Below, piece by piece: positions 12,766 to 20,227 of a DNA stretch of 25,841 nt. Under the pieces are notes generated by a model that saw nothing but the letters and a program-made list of their open reading frames with translations, was not told the origin of the DNA and did not search any database. Source of the stretch: a virus; the IMG/VR virus record IMGVR_UViG_3300030116_002395, positions 1 to 25,841 of that record. One strand, written 5' to 3'. The position numbers and the translations under genes were made by a program. How positions within the stretch are numbered: the stretch's first letter is position 1; each line of letters starts with the position of its first letter.

Positions 12766-13419
12766 ATGGAATTACGTCTTCCTCATAGATGGTCGGACTT
12801 GACGCTCGGAGAGCTTCAGGTTATGATGACAAGCGAGAACCAACTCGAACGCATCTCCATTTGTACGGGGCAATCTGTAGACAAACTACGGACGATGCCG
12901 CAGAAGCTCATAGAAGCCGCTACAGCGCATTTAGACCAACTCCTCACCCAAGAGACCGCACGATTCGAGAAAGTGGTTGAGATGAGCGGAAAACGCTTCG
13001 GCTTCGTTCCTGATTGGGACGCATTCACGGCGGGGGAATGGATCGACCTGGAAACGTACCTCGAAGACTTCTGGAAGAACGCGCACAAAGTGATGGCGGT
13101 TCTCTTCCGGGAGGTTACCTACGAACTCGGGGAGAAATACGAGGTGAAGAAATACACCGCGAAAGAAGACGCTTCGATATTTGAAGAGATGCCCGCCGAC
13201 CTCGTATCCGGTACGCTGCTTTTTTTTTGGACTACCAGAAACGAACTGCTTCTCGATATGAAGTCCTCTTTACTGGAGGTAGCGGGGGCAGCGATCCGGT
13301 CGGCGAAAAGTGGGGCTGGTATCACGTCCTCCACGCCCTCGCAGGAGAAGACCTCCTCAATATGGACAAGGTTACGGAACTCCCTATACAAGTGGTATTT
13401 CAACACCTTTCGTATTTAA
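12766..13419 (+). CDS. Tail assembly chaperone-like protein, zero-frame product
   Basis: The zero-frame product has 217 residues. The first 150 or so form a conserved-looking helical domain with LRLPHRWSDLTLGELQVM, TAGEWIDLETYLEDFW and MPADLVSGTLLFF. These recall a Bacteroidota phage protein next to tail genes that I take to be the tail assembly chaperone. After the nine-T run at 13220-13228 this frame becomes Ser/Thr-rich and low in complexity to its end, while the -1 frame looks like the natural continuation. Gp G/GT-type chaperones use a programmed frameshift at such a site to make two products that help assemble the tail around the tape measure. That fits, though the gene is far from the tape measure. 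Confidence 0.65.
   Translation: MELRLPHRWSDLTLGELQVMMTSENQLERISICTGQSVDKLRTMPQKLIEAATAHLDQLLTQETARFEKVVEMSGKRFGFVPDWDAFTAGEWIDLETYLEDFWKNAHKVMAVLFREVTYELGEKYEVKKYTAKEDASIFEEMPADLVSGTLLFFWTTRNELLLDMKSSLLEVAGAAIRSAKSGAGITSSTPSQEKTSSIWTRLRNSLYKWYFNTFRI
13221..13227 (+). promoter_or_regulatory. T-TTT-TTT slippery site for -1 frameshifting
   Basis: In the reading frame of the 12766 gene, the bases are grouped T TTT TTT, the classical -1 slippery heptamer. It is part of a run of nine T residues (13220-13228). A -1 slip joins the front domain to the frame ending at 13451. Confidence 0.6.
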
Positions 13420-13451
13420 AAGACAAACTCGCAAATGATCACGTTCAATAA
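13227..13451 (+). CDS. Tail chaperone, -1 frame extension (GT-like C-terminus)
   Basis: Read in the -1 frame from 13227, this adds 74 residues to the first 154 of the preceding gene, giving a product of about 228 residues. The segment KWGWYHVLHALAGEDLL followed by DKVTELPIQVVFQHLSYLK is what I would expect at the C-terminus of this family, with a Trp/Tyr pair, an LAG turn and a final L-S-Y-x-K helix. The zero frame over the same DNA looks random by comparison. This extension ends 17 bases inside the fibre gene. A homopolymer assembly error is the main alternative: ten T residues would fuse the frames. Confidence 0.62.
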   Translation: MDYQKRTASRYEVLFTGGSGGSDPVGEKWGWYHVLHALAGEDLLNMDKVTELPIQVVFQHLSYLKDKLANDHVQ

Positions 13452-15852
13452 CATAGTAGAACGCTTTAAGGTATTCGCAGACGCGCACTTCTTCATCAAG
13501 TCGTTTTCGTTCGGTTCACCCGACGACGTAGACCTCGCAAAGTTTACATCGTTCCCGCTGATGCATCTCGTATATACGGGAGCCACTTACGATCCGGGAA
13601 CGAAGACGTACAACCTCGAGGTATATATCCTCGACGTGCCCGCCGATAAGACGAAGAAGGTAGACCGACAGAAGGAGGTTGTAAGCGATGCGGAGCAATG
13701 CGCGGAGGACATTATCGCAGACATCAAGAACGGCGGAAACATCTTCTTATTCGCACAAGATTACGAGGTTGTAAACGCAACAACTACCCCCCTCGAAGAA
13801 GAAACGAAGAACGTTCTCTCCGGGGTGCTGCTCGACTTGTCCGTTTCCATCCCTTACGAGTGGGACGCGTGTAACGCACCTATCGACGGGGTTAGCCCGG
13901 AAGGCGGGGACGAAGTAGCGTACGCCCGACGGGGTATCCTTCGAATGTTGACGGTCGATGGTGCTACCGACGTTCTCAGCGTTCGCACGATCAAAGTAAC
14001 CAACGGCACGTTAACCGATAACGGCGACGGAGTAGTTACCCTCGATACCGGAGGAGGAGGGGCGCAATCCCTGGACGATTTATCCGATGTTGATATTGTC
14101 GGCACTCCATCGGGCGGGGATGTACTTTCTTACAATAGCGGAACGACCAAGTTTCAACTGAACGGAGGGCTGCAAGAACTGCTCGCAAACTTCAAAGCGA
14201 GCGGAACGGGCGCCCAGATGTTCGACACTCTCAACGATACCACAAAGGGAAATATCGACTTGCAAGCTACTACGGCTGCAATGAAGGTAAACCTTACGGG
14301 TATATCCATAACGGAAAGCTCGCCGGGTGTCGTAGATATTACCGTCGCAACGGACTCCGCCGGATCGACAGAGTTCACCGCCATTCGAATAACAGGTACG
14401 ACCACCGCAAACGTAGCGGAAACGATTATTAAAAGTGGGAATACGTTTAAGTTCGAGGATTCGAGCGGGGATAAGATTTGGCTTCGAGTACCTAACGCAT
14501 CGGGAGACATTACCGTTTTGCTACCCGCTATTACCGGAACGCTCGCACTTACGAGCGATATTTCCCAAGATTCCGCGGTTCAAGCGAATACTGCGAAGAC
14601 TTCTTTTCCGGGTTTTGGAACGACCGCAGGAACTGCACTCGAAGGAGATACCTCGCTCTTGCAGTTGGGAACCACAAGTACGACCGCACTCGCCGGAGAT
14701 ACCACTACAATAAGCCCGGCACAAGCCGACGAAATAACAGCCAACACCGCGAAAACATCGTTTCCCGGTTTTGGCACGTCAGCGGGTACGGCCTTAGAAG
14801 GCGATACCGCATTGTTGCAATTAGGTACATCGAGCACAACGGCCTTAGCAGGTGACACGACCACAATAACAACGGATCAAGCGAACGAAATAACCGCGAA
14901 CACAGCAAAGAACAGTTACCCAAGTGCGGACGCTACGAAGCTCGCAGGGATCGAAACTGGAGCCGATGTAACGGACGCAACTAACGTAGCCTCCGCGGGC
15001 GCGTTGATGGCATCAAGCGCACAACTAACAGGCAACCTTGACACGCAAGCAAACACCATAACCACAACCACAACGAACGGAGATATTAAACTACTCCCGA
15101 ACGGTACCGGTTTGGTCGATATACAAGGCGCAACGAATCCCGGTGCTATTCGGTTGAAATGCGAAGATGGTTCACACGGGGTCACGATACAAAGCCCGGC
15201 GCATTCAGCCGAAGCTAATTATACCTTGACCTTACCGGACAACGATGGCGATGCAAACCAAGTTTTGCAGACCGACGGCAGCGGCAATTTGTCGTGGGTA
15301 GCTCAGACAGGCGGCAGCGGGGGCGGCATGACGGAAACTCCGTTAATGACCGTCACAGGCCGCGCGACGTTTAGTTCTGCAGATGACAACGAAAGCGTTG
15401 TACTTGGTGGCTCGTATGGTATTGGTAATTATTTTCAACACACTGAAGAACTTGGCGACTACGATGCTTCCGCAGTTATTGATTCTACTACCTATAGTCA
15501 AACTCCTTACAAGCATATAAATACAGCCATCCACCTTCCTAGCGATAGCAAGAAAGTACGCGCTAAAATTTCGTACCGTATTGACGACCCTGAAACCTCT
15601 CAAACTTGGGGCTTCAGTATGTGGTCTGCAAATAACCCGAGTGGTACATCCTCCTTTGATATGACCTTGCGCGGACGCAGCACCGACACAACGCCGGCGA
15701 GCACTTCAAGCGTTTATGTATATAACAAGGAGTTCACCACCACTTCCGCAATTACAGATGATGCAATTTATTTTGTTATTGATCACAGAACTGGCAGCAT
15801 TTCTTCAACGACATATGTTTACTTCACTCTCACTTTATTTCTAGTTGACTAA
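13435..15852 (+). CDS. Tail fibre with N-terminal tail domain and internal repeats
   Basis: The 805-residue protein is modular. Residues about 1-155 form a separate domain, MITFNNIVERFKVFADAHFF onwards with YNLEVYILDVPADKTK, which I have seen as a stand-alone Bacteroidota tail protein. Residues about 155-380 are Gly/Asp/Thr-rich shaft. From 384 come two 52-residue repeats and part of a third. DATKLAGIETGADVTDATN (about 500-520) is a well-known fibre motif, and YTLTLPDNDGDANQVLQTDG (about 598-617) is a second one. After a Gly linker (TGGSGGG, about 624-631) the C-terminal domain to 805 is probably the receptor-binding head; its more AT-rich bases suggest exchange between phages. It should anchor at the tail and determine host attachment. 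Confidence 0.82.
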   Translation: MITFNNIVERFKVFADAHFFIKSFSFGSPDDVDLAKFTSFPLMHLVYTGATYDPGTKTYNLEVYILDVPADKTKKVDRQKEVVSDAEQCAEDIIADIKNGGNIFLFAQDYEVVNATTTPLEEETKNVLSGVLLDLSVSIPYEWDACNAPIDGVSPEGGDEVAYARRGILRMLTVDGATDVLSVRTIKVTNGTLTDNGDGVVTLDTGGGGAQSLDDLSDVDIVGTPSGGDVLSYNSGTTKFQLNGGLQELLANFKASGTGAQMFDTLNDTTKGNIDLQATTAAMKVNLTGISITESSPGVVDITVATDSAGSTEFTAIRITGTTTANVAETIIKSGNTFKFEDSSGDKIWLRVPNASGDITVLLPAITGTLALTSDISQDSAVQANTAKTSFPGFGTTAGTALEGDTSLLQLGTTSTTALAGDTTTISPAQADEITANTAKTSFPGFGTSAGTALEGDTALLQLGTSSTTALAGDTTTITTDQANEITANTAKNSYPSADATKLAGIETGADVTDATNVASAGALMASSAQLTGNLDTQANTITTTTTNGDIKLLPNGTGLVDIQGATNPGAIRLKCEDGSHGVTIQSPAHSAEANYTLTLPDNDGDANQVLQTDGSGNLSWVAQTGGSGGGMTETPLMTVTGRATFSSADDNESVVLGGSYGIGNYFQHTEELGDYDASAVIDSTTYSQTPYKHINTAIHLPSDSKKVRAKISYRIDDPETSQTWGFSMWSANNPSGTSSFDMTLRGRSTDTTPASTSSVYVYNKEFTTTSAITDDAIYFVIDHRTGSISSTTYVYFTLTLFLVD
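14584..14895 (+). repeat. Tandem 156-bp repeats in the fibre gene, synonymously recoded
   Basis: Two consecutive 52-codon units (14584-14739 and 14740-14895) encode nearly the same protein: by my count about 45 of 52 residues are identical, from ANTAKTSFPGFG to the ending EIT. At most identical residues the codon differs; only about 14 of those 45 codons are the same. A partial third unit (ANTAKNSYP) starts at 14896. Confidence 0.85.
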
Positions 15853-16001
15853 TGGCACACGATATAGACAACGACCCAATTGAAGAATTGACAAATGATG
15901 CAACCCTAACGGATTGCGTGTTAAAAATAAATGAGATTGTACGGCTTATCAATCATATGTGGTTCCCGGTCGTAGAAGAAGACAACGAAAATCAAAGATG
16001 A
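15852..16001 (+). CDS. Small acidic protein (49 aa) after the fibre
   Basis: A 49-codon frame starts on the last A of the fibre stop (TAATG): MAHDIDNDPIEELTNDATLT, then a Cys and an amphipathic helix DCVLKINEIVRLINHMW and an acidic tail. Its stop overlaps the start of the next gene by four bases. Both junctions are of the coupled type, and the frame fills an otherwise empty stretch, so it is probably real. It may be a small fibre-associated or structural accessory. No domain recognised. Confidence 0.65.
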   Translation: MAHDIDNDPIEELTNDATLTDCVLKINEIVRLINHMWFPVVEEDNENQR

Positions 16002-16558
16002 AGAACCTTAACAAGGCGATTGTTCTATTTGCCGATGAGGTTCTCAAGTCAGCAAAACGCCGGATCGGAGGCCGCCGAATCGGTCGTAATAAGAATTACG
16101 GCGTAGCAACCGGAACGCTCAAGCGGTCGCTGTCGTATCGCGTCCGGGTACGCGGTAACCAAGTACGGGAGGTTACCTTCGGGGCGAGAGGCAAAGCCAA
16201 CAAGTACGCCGCGTTCATCCATTGGGGAGTAAATGGTACGCAAAAGAACCAGAAAAGCCCCTTCTTTCGATTCCGCAAGCAACCCCCGTCCAAAGTATTC
16301 TTGCCGTGGATCCGTTCAAAAGGCATCCGCCTACGCGATGAGAAGGGACGGTTCAAGAAACAAACGCAAAGCAATATGAACTCCCTCGCCTTCTTGATCG
16401 CTCGCAGCGTCAAACGTAAGGGAATCGTTGGACTGCGGTTCTATGAGAAAGCCTTCGTAGCTGTCTCCGGTCGCATTAATAAAAAAATCGGCGAGGCAGT
16501 AGCGGAGGATATTAAAGATAAGTTCAAGTTGAATCTGGGAAATATTACAGTTAAGTAA
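15998..16558 (+). CDS. Basic tail-completion-like protein (HK97 gp10-like)
   Basis: The start at 15998 overlaps the previous stop by four bases and gives 186 residues. The protein is strongly basic (KRRIGGRRIGRNKNYGVATG; SYRVRVRGNQVREVTFGARG). KYAAFIHWGVNGTQ and KVFLPWI fit HK97 gp10-type neck/tail-completion proteins, as does the C-terminal FYEKAFVAVSGRINKKIGEA. It would sit at the head-tail joint or upper tail. The stop shares an A with the next start. The family call is by pattern and is moderately sure. Confidence 0.6.
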   Translation: MKNLNKAIVLFADEVLKSAKRRIGGRRIGRNKNYGVATGTLKRSLSYRVRVRGNQVREVTFGARGKANKYAAFIHWGVNGTQKNQKSPFFRFRKQPPSKVFLPWIRSKGIRLRDEKGRFKKQTQSNMNSLAFLIARSVKRKGIVGLRFYEKAFVAVSGRINKKIGEAVAEDIKDKFKLNLGNITVK

Positions 16559-17817
16559 TGGCATCAATCGACAACGGCCCCGCAGGAGGTGAATGGTTAC
16601 CAGCCGGGCAAAAGCTCCTCTTTACGATTATACCGGATATCACCGTGACGGACGACTACCGCTTTATAGTCCAGGTAGAGGAAAACGGTACAGTTATTTC
16701 CAAGGTCTATCTTACTCCTAACCCCGCAGATACCGCTTTCTTCGATTTGTCGGAGGCCATCTTGGGACGCTTGGAAGTAGACGCTTTTAAATTCGGGCAG
16801 ACGGGAACAATTCACTCGCTTAATAACAAGATGTATTCCCGCTCTAACGGAAATATCAAGCGATACCGTTTGAAGGTAGGACACTTCGACGGAAGCACCG
16901 AAACACTCGCGGAGGATATTTCGTCGTATTACTACCTCTTCGACGGATACGAGCAACTTTCCCAAGGGCTGTTCCCGTCGTTCTCGGATTATTACGGTTC
17001 GGCTACCTCAAAAAAGGTATGGCTAACGGATCGCGTACCCGTAAGCAACGTAATAAACGTAAAGGCTGCAATTGAAGATCAGGGGGTTGCTGCCTTCATC
17101 AACTCGGACGATACCGGGTCGCTCATTACGCAACTCACGTTCAAGATTTACGACACGGCAGGCAGTCAGGAAGCGACTCTCGAATACGTGATTAATAGCA
17201 CCAACGGCGGCTTGGTTCCCACTACTTCTTGGAGCGACTCCACAACCGACGGGAGCTTGTTGTATGCATACGTTTATCCGGCTTCGTTTGCAGCCCTTAC
17301 AAGCGCGTTAAACGGCGTTACGGGAGGCTGGGGTTATTACGATGTAATTCCGTCCACTTCGAGCGGGCCAACGGGCAACACACTACGCATCACCAACGAC
17401 TGCCGACACAATAAGAACGAAGCGGTTCAATTGGCGTGGGCAAATACGCGTGGCGGATGGGATTACTTGCGCTTTAACGGCAAGAAGCAAAAGACGCTCA
17501 CAAGGGAAGAGAAGACCTATCGAAAGATTGTGGGCGACTACAGCGCATCGCAATTTCAGTTGGGAGGCAGCGAGCGACAGATAAAGGCGTATCAACTCGA
17601 AGCAAAGGAACGCTACCAGTTAAACGGTATTCTCACGATTGAGGAACTCACGTTGCTTCAATTCTGTATGAGGAGTAAAAACGTAATGGCCGATATTGAC
17701 GGTTCTTGGGTTCCTTTAACAATTGTACAAAACTCGATGCAGGTAGAAGAGGAAACCGTTTCGAAAGTATTCGTTACTTCGTTCGAAGTTGAACTCGCAC
17801 AAATCATCCGATGTTAA
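16558..17817 (+). CDS. Tail/baseplate structural protein (419 aa)
   Basis: The protein is mainly beta-rich in its first 300 residues (FTIIPDITVTDDYRFIVQVE; AFFDLSEAILGRLEVDAFKF). A middle region with ITNDCRHNKNEAVQLAWANT and GGWDYLRFNGKK is followed by helical KTYRKIVGDYSASQFQLGGS and a C-terminal segment with SWVPLTIVQNSMQVEEE. I recall this layout in conserved Bacteroidota phage tail proteins just before the large baseplate protein. No enzymatic motif is visible. It starts on the A of the preceding stop and overlaps the next gene by seven bases, so it is probably made in a ratio with that protein. Confidence 0.65.
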   Translation: MASIDNGPAGGEWLPAGQKLLFTIIPDITVTDDYRFIVQVEENGTVISKVYLTPNPADTAFFDLSEAILGRLEVDAFKFGQTGTIHSLNNKMYSRSNGNIKRYRLKVGHFDGSTETLAEDISSYYYLFDGYEQLSQGLFPSFSDYYGSATSKKVWLTDRVPVSNVINVKAAIEDQGVAAFINSDDTGSLITQLTFKIYDTAGSQEATLEYVINSTNGGLVPTTSWSDSTTDGSLLYAYVYPASFAALTSALNGVTGGWGYYDVIPSTSSGPTGNTLRITNDCRHNKNEAVQLAWANTRGGWDYLRFNGKKQKTLTREEKTYRKIVGDYSASQFQLGGSERQIKAYQLEAKERYQLNGILTIEELTLLQFCMRSKNVMADIDGSWVPLTIVQNSMQVEEETVSKVFVTSFEVELAQIIRC

Positions 17818-20042
17818 GGCTTACGATCGACGGAAACGAAATAGAGTTGTACGAGAATGAGCCGGTAAACCTCTCGTATCAGTTCAGCAACTTGCAAGAC
17901 ATCAACTCGAGCAGTTCGAACTTTTCGCAGACCTTCCGCGTACCGCTCACCAAGAAGAACCAAGATTACTTCGGCCCGGTAAACGAGTTCGGACTCATTC
18001 CGGATTGGGATCCCAAGACCAAAGTAGACGCGGAGCTTACATACAACACCATTCCGGTAATGCGGGGATTCGTCCAGGTGAAAGCGATATACGTTCAGAA
18101 GGGCAAGTACGCAGACGTTGAACTCGTTTTCTTTGGAGAGACGGCAAACCTATCTCACGATATAGGGGACGGGATGCTTTCCGACCTCGACCTCTCCTCC
18201 TACAATCACACGCTTAACGCAACGCAAATTGTATTGAGTTGGGCAGGTGGCCTTTCAAGCGGTGCGATCCGTTACGGGCTTCCCGACAAGGGGCAGAATT
18301 GGACAAGTTCAAACCTTTGGACTACTTCCGAACCACTCGAACACGGCGACTTTACACCGTATTTCCGTGTGCCGAAACTATTAGAAACGATTCTAACGAC
18401 CGCAGGTTACACGATGGAGAGCGACTTCTTCGACGGGGCTACGGGCTTTGAGGAGATTACGGATCTCTACTTGTTGATGAACAACGGCAACCGCACTCCA
18501 ATAGGCACAACGCCAACCTTAGACGCGGAAATGTTTTGCGGGTATTCTTCGGATGTTACGGGTTTGAGTAGTACCACCTTTGCCAATTTGACGGGCTTCT
18601 CTGATTCGACACCGTTTTACGATACGGGCGGGAACTTCAACGGTACAACATATACCGCTCCGTTCCGTGCCTTTTACACCTTCCGCGTTTATGTACACGG
18701 GGAGATAGACCACCTCACGAATACCACGCTTACAATGCGTTTGGCCGAAGGTGGTTCTACCTTTTTGGCTACAATCATTGACAACTTAACCGGAGCGTTT
18801 TTCAATGATGAGGCTTTTGTGGTAACGACAGAACCAATCCTTCTCAATACGGGGGATGCGGTTACGCTACAATACGCTCTCTCGAATAGCGGGCATACGG
18901 TCGATTTCACCGGAACGAATACACTTGGTTCCGGGGGTACTGGATGGCAGGTGTTAGACATTACGGATCCATCGAGCGGGCAAACGGTAGACGTTGCTGC
19001 CAATATGCCCGTAATGAAGCAAATCGATTTCGTATCTGGTTTGCAGAAGATGTTCAACCTCGTATTCATCCCGGACAGAAACAACGCGAAGAAGCTATAT
19101 GTTGAGCCGTTTAACACCTACATAAGCTCCGGAACGTCGAAGGATTGGACGAATCTAATAGACCTCTCGAAAGATATCACAATAGAGCCAACGACGGACT
19201 TACAATGCCGGCAGTACGATTGGACACACTCGAACGGAAAAGACCTTGTTAACGACTTGGTGTTTAAAAATGCGTCGAGGGTGTATGGTCGATACCGCGT
19301 GGACGATCCGGAGAACGATTTCGCATCGGGGACAAAAGAGATTAAAAGCCCATTCGCTCCGCACGTCGCTTCCTACATTCCTGGCACGCAATTCGCGGTT
19401 CACCGTATGTTGGTCGATACTGATCAGGACGATAAGAGAATTAAAGACCCGCTCCCGCGTTTAGCCTTTTGGAACGGAGGAGAACCCGGAAACGTTTACT
19501 TCTTCAACGACGCTAACTCTGCCACGCAAACCGCTACGGCGTATCCCGCCTTTTCGCAGTATTCCGATTTAGAAGCAACGGTTACGGACGAAGACTTAGG
19601 ATATGGCCCGGAACGCCCTTTTCATTTGGTAGAAGCCAACCCTTTAAATACGCTGTATTATAAGTATTGGTCGCCTTTCGTGAATCAGTTGTACAGTTCC
19701 GACGCTCGCAAGCTCACGGCGTTCTTCCGGTTGACACGCGCGGACATTGCTACGTTCGAGTTTTCAGATAAGATTTACCTCAAGGATACCTACTGGCGGA
19801 TCCTGTCGATTTCTTACGACGCTACATCGGAAGACCTCGCAAAGGTGGAACTCCTGAAGGTGCTTTCCGATATTCGGGACTGTCAATTTCTCCCAACGGG
19901 CATCGACAAGGCAGACGGGAAAATACAGTTCTCGAATCCATCGGGGGCAACAGTTGATCAAGTCACGCGCGTTTGTTGCGAGAAGTACGGTTACCGTTAC
20001 GACAACGCCACCTCACATTGTTACCAACCATTCGAGCAATGA
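17811..20042 (+). CDS. Large tail/baseplate protein (743 aa)
   Basis: The N-terminal region, MLRLTIDGNEIELYENEPVN with SSNFSQTFRVPLTKKNQDYF (about 35-55), is typical of a large Bacteroidota phage tail protein that I take to be a baseplate or tail-tip hub. The middle (200-400) is a beta-sandwich-like, Gly/Thr-rich insertion resembling a carbohydrate-binding or adhesin module. The later part returns to a conserved core with PVMKQIDFVSGLQKMFNLVF (about 400-420), YVEPFNTYISSG and KLTAFFRLTRADIATFEFSD (about 631-650). The end is Cys-containing (VCCEKYGYRYDNATSHCYQP). It probably carries host-contact functions along with the fibre. Exact role inferred from position. Confidence 0.68.
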   Translation: MLRLTIDGNEIELYENEPVNLSYQFSNLQDINSSSSNFSQTFRVPLTKKNQDYFGPVNEFGLIPDWDPKTKVDAELTYNTIPVMRGFVQVKAIYVQKGKYADVELVFFGETANLSHDIGDGMLSDLDLSSYNHTLNATQIVLSWAGGLSSGAIRYGLPDKGQNWTSSNLWTTSEPLEHGDFTPYFRVPKLLETILTTAGYTMESDFFDGATGFEEITDLYLLMNNGNRTPIGTTPTLDAEMFCGYSSDVTGLSSTTFANLTGFSDSTPFYDTGGNFNGTTYTAPFRAFYTFRVYVHGEIDHLTNTTLTMRLAEGGSTFLATIIDNLTGAFFNDEAFVVTTEPILLNTGDAVTLQYALSNSGHTVDFTGTNTLGSGGTGWQVLDITDPSSGQTVDVAANMPVMKQIDFVSGLQKMFNLVFIPDRNNAKKLYVEPFNTYISSGTSKDWTNLIDLSKDITIEPTTDLQCRQYDWTHSNGKDLVNDLVFKNASRVYGRYRVDDPENDFASGTKEIKSPFAPHVASYIPGTQFAVHRMLVDTDQDDKRIKDPLPRLAFWNGGEPGNVYFFNDANSATQTATAYPAFSQYSDLEATVTDEDLGYGPERPFHLVEANPLNTLYYKYWSPFVNQLYSSDARKLTAFFRLTRADIATFEFSDKIYLKDTYWRILSISYDATSEDLAKVELLKVLSDIRDCQFLPTGIDKADGKIQFSNPSGATVDQVTRVCCEKYGYRYDNATSHCYQPFEQ

Positions 20043-20227
20043 GGAATCTCGACAATCACCGTTATATAGCAGAGGCCATCCAATTACTGCAGGCCAAAGG
20101 GGAACGGGTTCGAGTCCCGCTTTGGTTCAAGGTATTGGATTGGTTCTTGACTCTCGTTTACGTTTCCGCGCTTGGATTCGTCATCTATAAAATTGGCAAA
20201 TGGCTACTCAGCAAGATTACGTTTTAA
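20039..20227 (+). CDS. Small single-span membrane protein (62 aa)
   Basis: The ATG at 20039 overlaps the previous stop by four bases. The protein has a charged N-terminus (MRNLDNHRYIAEAIQLLQAK), then a hydrophobic segment at about 33-52 (LDWFLTLVYVSALGFVIYKI) and a short basic tail. It lies between the baseplate protein and the tape measure and overlaps the latter by 28 bases. It could be a tail component inserting into the host membrane, or a lysis or superinfection-exclusion protein; the sequence does not decide. Confidence 0.6.
   Translation: MRNLDNHRYIAEAIQLLQAKGERVRVPLWFKVLDWFLTLVYVSALGFVIYKIGKWLLSKITF
20094..20125 (+). other. tRNA T-arm-like hairpin inside a small gene
   Basis: CCAAAG and CTTTGG form a 6-bp outer stem. 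Inside, after a 5-base bulge, CGGG-TTCGAGT-CCCG forms a 4-bp stem with a 7-base loop that matches the tRNA B-box consensus GGTTCGANTCC exactly. No D-arm or anticodon arm is present. It could be a remnant, an attachment-like sequence or a coding coincidence (it encodes KGERVRVPLW). Confidence 0.4.

Noticed and set aside
14580-14864. Minus-strand repetitive open frame opposite the fibre repeats
   Set aside because: Its repetitiveness is explained by the fibre duplication; it has no start context or partner genes.
20085-20130. T-arm-like sequence as a phage attachment site (attP)
   Set aside because: No integrase gene is present anywhere in the complete genome, so site-specific integration is unlikely; kept only as a structural curiosity.
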